DNA of 64,000 bases from Dendrolimus kikuchii (GCA_019925095.2 CM034392.1:7576887-7640886); one strand, 5' to 3'; counted from the stretch's first letter, positions 1-10,924 are shown. A program made the numbers and translations. The notes: generated by a model from the letters alone, not told the origin.

Positions 1-2480
1 ATTTTACTTTAATCCCTTACTATAGGTCCCAGAAGTGCAGCTATCTTGTCTGAAGTAGAAACCAGCCCTCTAGTTACCTAAAGAGTCAACTCTGGACCCC
101 ACGTACGGTCTAAGTATTTGAACAGCAAACAATATAAAACTCTCACTAAGGGTTGCATATTGGCGCCGCTTAAGTGTTCAGTTTAGTCCATACACCCTCA
201 GAATTTTAAGAGTGTATGGATTAAACTGACCCCATCAAACAAAATTGTATTAGCTTATCAAAGGCTTTACTCGTCCACTACGCAAGTTAGCTGGATTCTT
301 ATCTAATGGAAATATAAATCAGGCTTTATACCACGTTGCATTCTCCACTTCGCACGGTCTTCTGTATACCTTATCCTATACCCATATTCGGATTCAGCAC
401 ATCGAAATACACAAGAATAGATGGGTCTGATTAAAATTACAGACCACTTCTTTGTGGGCTTATGTAATAGTTATCCATTCTATATTAAATAATAATTGAG
501 GTCGCAAGTTATTTCGAAAACGTAAGAAGAATATATAAATTTCAAAGAATATATAATGAATAGATGGGCCTAGGCCTGCGAGGCATAGCAATAGATTCCC
601 TGGAAGATCTTCCTTTGAGACGGAGGAGTATTCCATCTCGCTCCTCCACCCTTTACGGGTCATCTTAAACTATAATTTTATTCACATAACTGGGACTTCA
701 TACATTGTTTTTGTCTGGTGATTGAAATAAATCTGCGTTACATTTTAGCGATTTTAATACCACAACTCATAGCGTAAAAGCTTCAAAACGTAGTAAACTA
801 TTATCTACATATGTGACACTTGCAAAATACAAAATGATTTGTATTTAAATCACATTACAACATCTTTCAATATCACACCTGAAACTACTAAAGGCTTATA
901 CCAACTTATTTTGGTTATTTAGTTAATAACACTACAATATAATAAAACATTTCCGAGACTGCCCTTAATAGTTAATACAGTGCCTCCTAGTCGTTCAAAC
1001 CAACTGAGTTAACATGCTCACTGACACATTAAACTAAACAGGCCCATATAAACACCGTGATAAAACTTCATGAGCCACTTAACCGAACATTCCAGCAACT
1101 ATGTATTACAAACGACTTCAACCGTGGGTAGACTATGGCACGCCCAGTATCCGGGTCACTGGTGCAAATCCGCGAGAGTAATCCGATTGTGCCACCACGT
1201 CCGGGCGAAAGGAAAGAACGCTTTGTGGACGCTCGATCGCGTGTCCTGGGGTAATTCAATTATCATTGACAGTGGTGAGCCGGTAATGTATGGCACGCAA
1301 TTGTGTTTATGGTACGTTTTTAAATAGCGTTCAATCCAGGCTAGTTATGCAATAGTTTTGATTCGGAAGGAAATCAATACTAATTAGGTTAAATCGGTCT
1401 ATTGCGTGTCGGAACACGTACATTGGAAGGTATCATACAGGCTTCAATTGTCTATTATTATTCCCAAAATCTGCGTAATGGATTTTTCAGACTAATTCCA
1501 CGTAAAACTTGTAAGCTCTTCCACCTTCATTTCTTATAGGATTTTTCACGTCGTGATTCAAATGTACAGTTTGGACACAAGGGTAGCCTGGTTGCTACCC
1601 TTCTGGTCCCCTGATAAATCGATTAGGTGTTTCAAGATGACTTTGTAGAGATTCATAGCCTCAGAACCTCACGGCTCTCTTCACTCATCCGTTTTATAGG
1701 TCATCAGTCCTGACATAGATTTAACCAACCTATTTCCACTGCATCTTGCTAATTTTGCAAGTTCTCTCGGTTACCTAAGTTCTTTTAAAGATCTCCTCAT
1801 TTATAATTTTATCCATAAGAGAAATTCTGGGCATAGCTCGCTGAATGATCTAAAAATAGAAGCCCAATCCAAATCAAAATGCCTCGTGTACAGTATGCCC
1901 ACTTCCACGGCAGCAATGAGAAAAGTGGTGAGGTAAACGGGCCACGTAAGCATGTAAACGCTACGTGAGTTTAACAGGATCTGTAGAGCAGTTTTTGAGA
2001 TAAAATATGGGTTATTATCAATTAAATCATTTTTATAGTGGCTTAAACTAAATGACAAAATCTTGAACATTCGTTACCTCTACGGAATCCTTCAATTTGC
2101 CTATCCCGACACGCAATTGGCCAATGTATGCATACAAGAGTATTTCATAAAACATGACCTGCCCATATCTTATTATATAGGTAGATAATAAGGATACTTC
2201 TACATATTTTCCTTGTAAGGGATTAACAAGATACCAAGTTACAAAGCAGTTTTATTGAGAGGCTTTCAACTCTAAATGGAGGGATCCCTTAGGGTAATTT
2301 TGCTATCGATAATAACATACGAGTGGCTCCCACAACAAAATGGTTTATGTAGATTCGATTTGGGAACATGCTACCTGAATCATTGTTCCCTTGTGAAGAG
2401 GTAAATGACGCGATATATTATCAAGATGATATTTCTAGGCTCCTATGTTCAACATAACCCTAGAAGGTGATTTATGTTTA
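1..2480. other. Unassigned AT-rich DNA, no gene recognised
   Basis: I see no supported exon, RNA gene or known repeat here apart from a short hairpin at 179..228. The stretch 1060..1330 is less AT-rich than its surroundings and is open in two opposing frames. Neither translation shows a recognisable domain, and no splice sites frame it convincingly. A short open frame on the minus strand at 1801..2070 has no splice context and no recognised motif. Confidence 0.5.
179..228. repeat. Short imperfect inverted repeat (hairpin)
   Basis: The left arm CAGTTTAGTCCATACAC (179..195) pairs with the right arm at 211..228, with one mismatch and a central spacer of about 14 bases. No flanking duplication is evident, so it may be an isolated palindrome or a remnant of a small MITE. 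Confidence 0.5.
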
Positions 2481-2486
2481 TCATTC

Positions 2487-2700
2487 GTTAGCTGACCCAC
2501 TCGACTCGACACTAATTAAAAATTTCAAAATATTATTAATCACAATCAAATACAGCCTTTGTCGCTTAGGAATAATGTAGCTTTCTACTGATGAAAACAT
2601 TTTTAAAATCGGTTCAGTAAGTAGTTCAACAGATTATTTCTTACAAACAGACGCACAAACTTTACCTCTTTAAAATACTTTGTATAGATAACAAAAGTCA
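2487..2700 (+). repeat. Degenerate non-LTR retroelement 3' end
   Basis: It opens with TAGCTGACCCACTCGACTCG and later carries AAAATCGGTTCAGTAAGTAG and CAGACGCACAAACTTTACC. This order (AGCTGACCC, then a 'TCGGTYCAGTAGT' block, then 'ACAGACGCAC') is the usual arrangement of insect LINE 3' UTRs. No coding part remains. The family name cannot be assigned by eye. Confidence 0.45.
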
Positions 2701-2779
2701 CAAGTTTTATTATGTTTATTAATGACACTAAATAACATATAACCTAGATAGATTAGCAATAAAATTAACAAACTACTAA

Positions 2780-3205
2780 TATACTGCCAAGAATCCACAT
2801 TTTACCACAAATGCTGTTACGTCACGTACCTGGAATAATTTCTGTATATTATATAGTCTTAAGTTTAATGTTAAATTAATTAAGCAATAATTACATCTAG
2901 AGTACAAAATAAGACGATGAGGTGTTGTACTCTCTATGTAATTATTGCTTAATTAATTTAACATTAAACTTAAGACTATGTATACAGAAATCTTAACTGC
3001 TACGTGAAAATATGTAAAACCCTAAACATATTCGCATCTCCGAAAGTTTCTGTATTGACAGATTTTGGGCACGTACATGGACTATTCAGTTATATTTATA
3101 TAACCTAGCTAGGCTAATTATTTAGTAATAAATTATTCCATGTACGTGACGTAACACATGCCTTCAGACATTTGTGGTAGAATGCGGATTCCTGAGAGTA
3201 TTATT
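2780..3205. repeat. Large foldback element with interrupted right arm
   Basis: An outer arm at 2791..2837 (GAATCCACATTTTACCACAA...) is matched in reverse at 3134..3191. An inner arm of roughly 65 bases at 2839..2908, containing CTTAAGTTTAATGTTAAATT, is matched in reverse at 2928..2991. Between inner and outer right arms lies about 140 bases absent from the left arm. That extra block itself contains CGTACATGGA and its inverse TCCATGTACG. The whole is consistent with a foldback or MITE-like transposon. No coding sequence is present. Confidence 0.65.
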
Positions 3206-3209
3206 TATC

Positions 3210-4200
3210 ACTACCTACTGGTATTTATACTTACCTTAAGGTAAAAACAGTTGTAAGGTACATACATATAGTATTATATCTTAGTATTCAGCACGAGTGG
3301 TATTGCGACCATCACCAATTTCTACTCTTCCTTAAGTCTTTATTTGTTAAAAAAAGTGATAAAAAGGTCGACAAATTAAGACTCCTGCTACCGGAAAAAG
3401 GTCGAACATGGGGTACAAACAAAAAAAAGGTTTCTTTGGTTTTTATTGATTAATAATTTAACAAAATAATATCATAATTATATTCATGATATGAGACAAG
3501 GTGGAATTTTGGTAATTTTTCTATAGTTATTTTAAATTAGGATAAAAATTCACCAAATCTCCTCCAAATTATTGTCATGGAACCATCTTACTTCTTCAAT
3601 TTTTATCAAAAAAGGATAAAAAAATATCTGCATCTTTATTAAAGAGAGATAAACGAGTTGCTTTTTTTTAAATACTATTTTATTTTATTCAAAATAAAAT
3701 AATAATGCATCTGAAATATGACGGCGTAGTATGGTAACCTGCTGTCACTCGAAAAATCAGCACCGAAAAAATCTTCAACGAGGTTGGCGTTGCTACAAGC
3801 CTTAATAACTAAGCAGTATATCGCAACTTCTATTAGTTTAGGACACAAATGTATTTTTGCACATAAGTTTGGTTTTCAATAATCCCATTATAACATAAAA
3901 AATGAACTTTTGTCGGTTTTTAAATCGAACAAATCTGTATATTACCGACAACTCTACCTTTTTCTCATCAACCAATAAAATCCCCAAAAATAACGGATGT
4001 CATAAAAAATAACTCCGTAAGAGCACTTTAATAGACTGCGTTGCGTCGTAAACTATAAAATTCCTTTTACTCAAGGAAATGTAACTGTTTCCATCATTAT
4101 TACGCGTAAGGGTTTATGGGAAGTCGTAATGGAAAGGTTAGTGAGGCTGAACACACTGGAAGTCTGTACTCGTACAAGACTTGCACCAGTTTGATTTTCG
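3210..4200. other. Unassigned AT-rich DNA
   Basis: A-rich and T-rich runs with several short ATTTTATTTTATT-like stretches. I recognise no exon, RNA gene or dated repeat here. Confidence 0.45.
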
Positions 4201-4202
4201 AA

Positions 4203-4480
4203 AATTTATAAAATACTAGCTGTCCCGACAAACGTCGTCCTGCCCGGAAAAGCTTCAATCGATATGCCGACAGCAGCGCCACCTACCAGGTCCAATTGTG
4301 AACCAACTCAGAAACCTTCTTTGGCTCATGCACAACAACTTTGCTAAAGATCATCACATCATCTAATGTATAGTTTACGATTCTTTAAAGGACATACAGA
4401 CAAACATTCATTTTTATATATAAAAATTGCGGTCCCGGCAGACGTTGTCCTGCCCTGAAAAAACAACTATTGTTCACATT
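4203..4480 (+). repeat. Two fragments of an 'AGCTGTCCCGGCAGACGTTG' LINE 3' family
   Basis: TACTAGCTGTCCCGACAAAC at about 4216 and GGTCCCGGCAGACGTTGTCC at about 4431 are two pieces of one repeat, each followed by CTGCCC. The first piece continues with CAGCGCCACCTACC. The same order is seen at 30548..30640, and in reverse near 14215 and 34885. The family is probably the 3' UTR of a non-LTR element. Confidence 0.5.
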
Positions 4481-4654
4481 TACATTTCTAATTTCATTTA
4501 AATAATTTTATGCGTTTTTTAAAAATAAGACTACATAGTCAAACATCGCCCTGTAAGTTTCTATAAATATAATATACTTATACATACTGACTTGTCAAAT
4601 AATTTTTTATTTGTTAATTGTTCAAATGTGTATTTTATAAATCACTGCTTAGTA

Positions 4655-4836
4655 TTACCCGTGCGCAGAAGCTTTGCCGATAGACTCATGACGTCACGCT
4701 TCGATGGTCAGTAGGGTTGACAAAAAAGGTTACATAAATAGTTGTTGCAATAAATTTATTATTGTATATACTCTACATAAGTATATACAATAATAGTAAG
4801 TACTATTCGGCAAACCTTCTTCGCGCGGCTTATATG
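4655..4836. mobile_element. MITE-A copy 1 (terminal inverted repeats, non-coding)
   Basis: The left end GTGCGCAGAAGCTTTGCCGA (4661..4680) is inverted at the right end, TCGGCAAACCTTCTTCGCGC (about 4807..4826). The right arm is followed by GGCTTATA, which matches the outer TATAAG of the better-preserved copy at 8828..8988. The interior has no open frame. It is a small non-autonomous DNA transposon whose superfamily is not determined. A TA target is possible. Confidence 0.6.
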
Positions 4837-5321
4837 GTAAATGATGCATTGAATCTATATTAAATGCCTTAAAAGGGAGAAACACAAACTTTAACTTATT
4901 AAATATGGGTAACATTTATAAGTACTTTAAGGTTAAACATTTAATTGTGATATTACACCGATACGTCAATTAAAAAGATGCAAACATTCCTTTGCAAAGC
5001 AAAAGCACTATCATCCGCGATAGCTCTATCCACTCCCATTTCAAAGCTTGAAACACATTTCACGGCAAAATACCATGCATAACTGTCGCTGCATGAAAGG
5101 GAACGTTTTTCCGCTCCAACGCGGTCGATTCGACTTTTTCAACTGAAAATTCGTTGAAATATGACACGAGAACGCGACTCGACTCGCGTCTGGAAAAAGG
5201 GACACTTTGTCACTTACAGCCTAGAAACGACACGATGCTTATAATACGAAAAAAACACAGAGTAAATGTGATGACTCAGTAATTAGGTAAGTAAATACAG
5301 TTTTTTTTATCTGAAGAAGGT

Positions 5322-5411
5322 AAGCAGGCGGACACTCCAATATGATGGAAAGTAGGTTACCATCACCTAGGACGTTTGCAACACTGGGGCGTTACCAACG
5401 CGTTGCCAACG
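5322..5411 (-). repeat. SINE-B fragment
   Basis: The block GCAGGCGGACAC, GATGGAAAGTAGGTTACCAT, then CGTTTGCAACACTGGGGCG and ACGCGTTGCCAAC matches the repeat split across 10159..10222 and 10592..10640. It shares its core (GGTTACC, then the ATCACCTA/GTCGCCTAT block, then TTTGCAACAC) with the abundant SINE-A family, but its flanks differ. Orientation is given relative to the SINE-A tail. Confidence 0.6.
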
Positions 5412-5424
5412 AATATTTTTCTAA

Positions 5425-5672
5425 ATAGGATATGCCCGCGACTTTGTTCACGCTTGACTTGAAATTCCCGGAGGATTCCCGGAATAAAATGTACGCAGAG
5501 CTTAATTCCAAGAATTAGCCGTCAATCAGCGAAAACTGCATTGAAATCGGCCCAGTAGTTTTTACGAGAATCCCGAACAAATAGACAAACAGAGAAACCG
5601 ACAAACAGACAAGAAATTTAAAATAAATTGCATCGTATTCTCCATCATTTGTACAGTTTATTACAGTGGTTT
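5425..5672 (-). repeat. Repeat family R, copy 1
   Basis: On the minus strand this reads from a block equivalent to GAACACGATGCAATTT through 'GTTCGGGATTCTCGTAAAAA' and a 'CCGATTTCAATGCAGTTTTC' block to GAAATTCCCGG and a 'GCGGGCATATCC' end. Further copies lie at 14271..14765, 50635..51400, 54155..54655 and 61940..62345. It has no persistent reading frame and looks like a non-autonomous retroelement or a LINE 3' region. Confidence 0.6.
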
Positions 5673-5989
5673 TTTTGTTGTTAAATAGCTTTAATGTAAA
5701 GACAGATTTTCAGAATTTTGTAATATTATAGATAACCTCATGTCGTCGTGTAGCGTAGACATAAAACCTCGGTGATAAGTTCCCTCCAAATTAATATGTA
5801 TGCGGAATAAATTAGCTTACTTAGCTTAGTTACGTTAAGATTAATGTACAAAATGGAATGCAAAATTAAGTATAGAATTGTTTTTTATATTCGACTTTGT
5901 AAAAAAATTACATTTATAAATATAAATGTTTATTTTTGTGTTTATTTGACTTCCCATTTAAAAATATATATTCTCTTTTACATCTTAAC

Positions 5990-6412
5990 TAGCTGACCCG
6001 GCAAACTTCGTACCACCTCAGAATCAATAAATAAAAAAGCTGAATGATAATTGCAGAATGTTTCAATTTTAGTAAAAAATGTGGTCAAAACTTAACCGGA
6101 TCGAACATCAAACGTTTGACATTCAAAACCAAAACAATGAAAAAAACTTCTCTTTTAAATTTAATTTGATTTCTGAACGACTTTTAAATTTAATTGATTT
6201 CTAAACGACGGGACGAACATCAAATGTTTGACAGGTAGGAATAGTTTCTAAGGGAAAGCGAAATTGATGTTTTTACTATATTTACTCACCTTTTAAACCT
6301 TCCCTGGATTTCCACAAATAATTCAAAACTAAAATTAGCCAAACCAGTCCAGCCGTTCTCGAGTTTTAACGAGACTAACGAACAGCAATTGATTTATATA
6401 TATATAGATTAT
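5990..6412 (+). repeat. LINE/SINE 3' type repeat with TATATA end
   Basis: Starts CTAGCTGACCCGGCAAACTT and ends CCAGCCGTTCTCGAGTTTTA, then a GAGACTAACGAACAGCAATT block and a short TATATATATA run. It contains a 24-base near-duplicated stretch (the ACTTTTAAATTTAATTGATT region, about 6160..6210). The start and end signatures are typical of lepidopteran non-LTR tails. No coding portion is seen. Confidence 0.55.
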
Positions 6413-6445
6413 ATTGCAAAACCCACATGTCTCACAAACTTTTCT

Positions 6446-6577
6446 AATTCATCTTAAGGTTGTCTGGAAGAAATTGCCTTGCGTGATAAGACCGCCTATT
6501 GTTTTCTGTACTTATGTTTCTTAAACTGTAACTGAATGTTATGCAATAAAGTATATTTTATTTTATTCTATTTATAT
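6446..6577 (+). repeat. CR1/Jockey-type LINE 3' UTR fragment
   Basis: The diagnostic block GTCTGGAAGAAATTGCC, then GATAAGACCGCC, then ATGCAATAAAGTATATTTTA marks the 3' UTR of a LINE family. The same block, inverted, appears at 9527, 10925, 16060, 24640 and 57415. At 57.4 kb it is attached to a reverse-transcriptase C-terminal coding tail, which fixes its identity as a LINE end. Confidence 0.6.
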
Positions 6578-6579
6578 AA

Positions 6580-7435
6580 AATAATTTAACTAAGTAACTT
6601 TCATAAATTATCTTCCAATCTATAAGTTTTTTATAATGTATAAATCACCAGTACAGTTGCAATTAGGTATTTGTTCTTCAGTCATAAAATAAAGAATAAA
6701 TACGAAAATATTGCAGCTAACAATTCAACATATCGAAACGTGGTAGAAATCACATTCTAGTGAATCTTCACCATTGATCCATAGAAACAGAGCACTGCCA
6801 TTAATAACTACACCAACGGAAAGAAATTTGATATCACCCGTGATTGGCTGGTTCGTATTTCGCGCAACGAAACAACATTGCCAAACAGCGTGGCAATGCA
6901 GCCAGCGTTCTGGGCACGCTTCCCTCTGGCATCGATTTGTTACATACTTTATATTAATTTAGTTTATAACGGAAATTGAATTTCTATTAGAAATACCTGT
7001 TAGAGGGATATCGATAATCCCGAACTTGTCGTAAGCAGTCTCTCAAAGCTAATTGCATCTAAATCTAACGCGAAGCGACTCCAGCTCGGTCTGACGCAGT
7101 ACGCTCCAAGAATTAAATCACTGATGAAAGTATTAAAAGAATAAAGCTGCTCTTAGCTGCAGTACTGGCAGTACGCCAAGCGACCGCTGTGCGGGGAACG
7201 ATTATTCCCATTTTGACTTATTATACTCGTAGTGGAAGTCATTTTAATATTTCTATTTAAACGAAATATGATATTGAGTTGTCCTGAATGTGTAACATGT
7301 CTCGTACACGTATCTTGTGAAATTTATATTAATTTCAAATGAAATAATATTTGTACACTTTAAAATGAAAAATATCATTTTAATTTACCCATAGTACCTA
7401 CAAGCGTGTCTGTGATATGTATATGTCTTATATTA
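6580..7435. other. Mostly unassigned DNA around a LINE tail
   Basis: Apart from the LINE C-terminal remnant at 6845..6962, nothing here is recognised. The stretch 7020..7200 is less AT-rich but has no supported exon. Confidence 0.4.
6845..6962 (+). pseudogene. LINE-type protein C-terminal remnant
   Basis: One frame reads FAQRNNIAKQRGNAASVLGT followed by a short tail and a stop at about 6960. It closely parallels LGQRISVAIQRGNVASLLGT at 44650..44746. This 'AQRISIAIQRGNAASVLGT' ending recurs at the C-terminus of insect mobile-element proteins. I place it with non-LTR elements, but the clade is uncertain. No upstream in-frame protein remains, so this is a 5'-truncated, dead copy. Confidence 0.5.
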
Positions 7436-7439
7436 TATT

Positions 7440-7562
7440 CTTTTGTTCTTTTGTCCGCCTTTTGTTTTACCTAGTAACTATTGTCTTGTTGTACATTTTT
7501 TTTGTAATTTTTGTTTTGGTGAACAATAAAGTGTTGTCTATGTCTATGTCTATGTCTTTTCT
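7440..7562 (+). repeat. Retroelement 3' end with (TATGTC)n tail
   Basis: TTTTGTTTTGGTGAACAATA and AAGTGTTGTC, followed by three TATGTC units, form a complete-looking 3' end. An almost identical end is at 49090..49140. The AACAATAAAG string could serve as a poly(A) signal. The hexamer tail is typical of LINEs that end in short tandem repeats rather than poly(A). Confidence 0.6.
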
Positions 7563-8411
7563 ATGTATATAGAAATTTCTATACATATTTTTAAAAAAAA
7601 TATGTGTTACTTAAAACTTTTAGTGTACAGAACTATGTCTTTTATTTCTTCACTCTCTCTTCTAGCTTTTTTAGGAAGAAAACTGTTTTATAAACAAGCA
7701 ACTCTTTGTTATATCACCATTATTCTATGTAACTTGTGTAAAAAATAAATGAGTGCCGATTACACCTTTCGTGCATAGTTCAAATAATGAGTATTAAATC
7801 CAAGGACTTTTCTAAGACTACTTCACTGTGTCAGACATCTTTGTACCAAAATTCATATATTAAATTGTACAGAGATATCAGGCAAAACTGAAATGTTTTG
7901 ACAAGTTTATTTTCAATTTTATATTTACACAGCGTATCAGAATTAAATAATTAAGTTTTCACGAATGTTTCGTGGTATAACCATGAATTGGTAGGCAAGT
8001 AACACATTCTACAATAAATTCTAAAACAATTTTCATATAAAAGAGTTAGCGGTAAAATACCTTGCTATTGTTATACTTTAAAATATTATGACAGAAATAA
8101 ATTTATTTATTGTTTAAACAATAATTAATATGCTATTTGACTAGTTAAAGCTATGACATGATGACTTGGTATGCTCCTACAAATTGTAGACCGCTTCGGA
8201 GTTTTATGAGATACTAAAAAGTATCTTCAGTGTATTCACTGTCAACTACCTTATTGATACTAGTGACATCAAAGCAATACTTAATTATATTTGAATTATA
8301 ATTTCTAGATGAATAAATGAATATTGAAATTACACAGATAGGAATTCTAATTTTATTTATATTATTAAATTAATTTGATTTAAAATTTGCAGGATGTTTA
8401 AGAATTAAGAC
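7563..8411. other. Unassigned AT-rich DNA
   Basis: Short open frames occur but none shows a domain, splice context or similarity to another part of the window. Confidence 0.45.
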
Positions 8412-8700
8412 TTTTTTATTACACGAGTTTAGCAGACAGGCAGACAGCCCATCTGATGAAAAGCGGTTACCATCGCCTATGGACATTTGCAACACCAAAG
8501 GCGTTAAAAATGCGTTGCTGCTCTCTTAAATGAAACTGGAACCTGGCTACTAATACCGGAACACAACTCAAAGTTTTTATGGCGGCATACTCTAGACGGG
8601 CAAATACCTACCACCTACCTGGCTGTGGGTTGTTTTTTCGCCTCTTACAAGCCACCCGGCCGCAGGAAATTGTATTCTTTCTCCATTCCCGCACGGATAA
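8412..8700 (-). mobile_element. SINE-A, long form
   Basis: On the minus strand the element starts near TTATCCGTGCGGGAATGGAG and ends with the tail CTGCTAAACTCGTG plus an A-rich tract. The internal marker blocks of the family are all present in order: CCGGAACACAACTC (inverted), GCGGTTACCATCGCCTATGG and TTTGCAACACCAAAGG. Several small deletions are visible around 8590..8620. Confidence 0.75.
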
Positions 8701-8827
8701 AGTTATTATATAACACAGATAAAAGTGTTATAAAACTTAAAATAAAGGAAAATACGTATAATTGATATACGTCTACATATTAGTATGACCATATGTCAGA
8801 CAATACGGCAATATTAATTACATTGTT

Positions 8828-8988
8828 TATAAGTCGTGCGCAGAAGGTTTGCCGATGATAACCCGGGAGGGGTTATCATCGGCAAGCCCGCGGTCATCTA
8901 GTTCTTAGTACTACTTAGATAAGTCCCGGTCCCAGTCGTAGGAAGCGGAAGGAGTGATCATCGGCAAACCTTCTGCGCACTACTTATA
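8828..8988. mobile_element. MITE-A copy 2 with nested hairpin
   Basis: The ends TATAAGTCGTGCGCAGAAGG (8828..8847) and their inverse (about 8969..8988) form arms of about 32 bases that continue into TTTGCCGATGAT. Inside the left arm, GCCGATGATAACC (8851..8863) is inverted at 8871..8883 around a 7-base loop, so part of the terminal repeat is present three times. The interior is GC-richer than the flanks and non-coding. Confidence 0.75.
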
Positions 8989-9526
8989 CTATTTTCGACT
9001 GGCTACTACTGGCATCTCTACAAATAATGATTTATGCATAGAGTTTTTCTTCTATAACAATATTCTGTTAAGTATAAATTAGCAAAATCAGAAACTAAGT
9101 TGCCGTATTGATTCTAAACTCGAAGTAACCGGGGCGTGGTGGTTAAGTTTAGAAGCTGGCTGACACGGAGGTAAATGAGCATACTAACTTTGCTCTCTAT
9201 TATCTATTCCACGCGATACGACTTGGAAAGCCAATCAATGTTTACACCCTTTCGAGTGCGACGTTGGTAAATTGTACGTAAGTTGAAGTTACGTAATGGG
9301 ACCAAAGCCGATCTTGTATTATGGAAATTAGTTGAGCACAAGTTGACTCTGTTAGTCGTACCATTCTTAAATTGTAATCTTTTCTTTTTAAATGAACGAC
9401 TACGGAATCTTGTTCCGTAAATTTTTAAGATTCTTGTTTAATTATTAAGGTATTGATTTTACACGCTTTGTTCATTGTTACTTGTTTGTTTTGTGCCTTA
9501 TTATGTTGGAGTGTACATTAGAATAT

Positions 9527-9660
9527 ACTTTTAGAATAGAATATACTTTATTGCATAACATTAAGATACAATTCAAGAAGTTTAAGTACAGAAGACAATA
9601 GGCGGTCTTATCACTAAAAGCAATTTCTTCCAGACAACCGTAGGATGGATTAGAAAAAAA
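9527..9660 (-). repeat. CR1/Jockey-type LINE 3' UTR fragment
   Basis: The inverted block ATACTTTATTGCATAACATT, then AGGCGGTCTTATC and CAATTTCTTCCAGACAAC is the same 3' UTR seen in sense at 6446..6577. The two share unusually long stretches, such as GTACAGAAGACAATAGGCGG. No coding part is attached. Confidence 0.6.
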
Positions 9661-9949
9661 TGTGCGACATGTGGGTTTTGCAATATAACTAGAATAAAAA
9701 CGTATATATAACGCCTGATTTTCACAGGTGCATTATAATTTAAACTGTTAGTATTTATAATTTAAAGGCACTTATTATATTAGATTATATGTATTGAGTT
9801 TCATTTGAATCCGTTCAGTACCTAGTCGAAATAAATTAGAGCCTTATGGGCTATGCCTGAAACTTATGTAGACATATGTCAGTTTCGCTTCAAAACGGTC
9901 ACTTTAGGTCCCCAGATTTCTCTACGACTCGTACAGCCATTTTATTTTT

Positions 9950-10135
9950 TACTAGATGTGCCCGCGACTTCGTTCGCGTGATTTTTTTTTTGCTGAACCC
10001 TAAAAAGAATTTACTCCTTATAACGTCAGCTATCTGCCAGAAAAAGGTCCTTCCGTTGTCAGTCGTCCTTCAGAATCTCTTGGTCCGAATTATCCCCTTT
10101 TTTTTTACATTTTTATTTTTAGATTACTAACAGAC
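9950..10135 (+). repeat. Non-LTR 3' UTR remnant
   Basis: Starts TACTAGATGTGCCCGCGACT followed by TCGTTCGCG, a very common start for lepidopteran LINE-derived repeats, and runs to a T-rich stretch near 10120. No translation is meaningful. Confidence 0.45.
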
Positions 10136-10158
10136 ACGTCAATTTTATTTATCTGTAT

Positions 10159-10870
10159 AGATTACCAAGCTGGAAAACAGGCAGACGGCGCAGCTCATGG
10201 TAAGTGGTTACCGTCGCCTATAGGGTATGTTCCAGAAGAGACTCACAAACACCACGGTCACGACCGCGATTTTTCCCGTTCCACTTGCTTGCGGACGTTA
10301 CAATTATAAACACAAGTGGACCTGATTATGAGGCGTTGATGTCATAAACGAGGAAATACACAAATGTCATTGGTTGATTTGAAAATCGTGCCTTTTTCAA
10401 TGACAAGAGATTAATGCTCTGTGATCAACGCCCATTTCGACCCACCTCTTGGCATGGATCGTTGTGAGCGCTGTGTGATCGAAAATGACGTAATTAGTGC
10501 CGTTTTCGCCACGAGCATAACGGCCGTGGTCCCCATGCGGAACGGTTGACGGATCATTTTGGGCGTTGTGAGCTACTAGCGGAATGCGTCCATAGACGTT
10601 TGCAATATCAAGGGCGAAGCAAACGCGTTGCCGGCCTTTAGGGTGGGATAAAGAGGAAGGGATAGGGGCATGAGATAGAGGGATCAAACAGGAGGAATGG
10701 GATAGAAAAAATGGGATATGGGATTGGAATTAGGATGGGGGGAAATGGGCCATTGGAACTCACTAATCGCACGAAACGCGATCAGCACAAAGCTAATCGT
10801 TTCACGGCAATAGTCTCTGAGAGCGTGGTACCACGCCGAACGAGCCTATTCTCTAGAGCTGTAATTCCAA
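10159..10870 (-). mobile_element. SINE-B copy split by a MITE-B insertion
   Basis: ACAGGCAGACGGCGCAGCTC and GGTTACCGTCGCCTATA (to 10222) resume at 10592 as ATAGACGTTTGCAATATCAA and AACGCGTTGCCGGCC, followed by a G-rich GGGATAAAGAGGAAGGGATA region. Deleting 10223..10591 restores the continuous order seen in the SINE-B fragment at 5322..5411. The 3' limit of the repeat is uncertain and may extend to about 10870. Confidence 0.7.
10223..10591. mobile_element. MITE-B copy 1 (369 bp), inserted in SINE-B
   Basis: The left end GGGTATGTTCCAGAAGAGAC and the inverse of the right end, GGACGCATTCCGCTAGTAGC, align imperfectly. They then agree at CTCACAA, giving terminal repeats of about 27 bases. The trinucleotide ATA flanks both sides (10220..10222 and 10592..10594). 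The interior is non-coding, although long open frames exist by chance. A second copy is interrupted by a SINE-A at 60366..60977. A PIF/Harbinger-like 3-bp target is possible but not proven. Confidence 0.7.
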
Positions 10871-10924
10871 CATGACTCGATCATGTACAAATTTAGTTCG
10901 TTTAGTCTTCAAAAGGTAACAAAC

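Noticed and set aside
1801..2070. Minus-strand 89-codon frame with hydrophobic stretches as a chemoreceptor exon
   Set aside because: No conserved motif, and neither a splice acceptor nor donor of reasonable quality borders it.
10397..10687. Minus-strand open frame of 96 codons
   Set aside because: It lies within MITE-B and crosses its boundary into SINE-B, so it cannot be a host or element gene.
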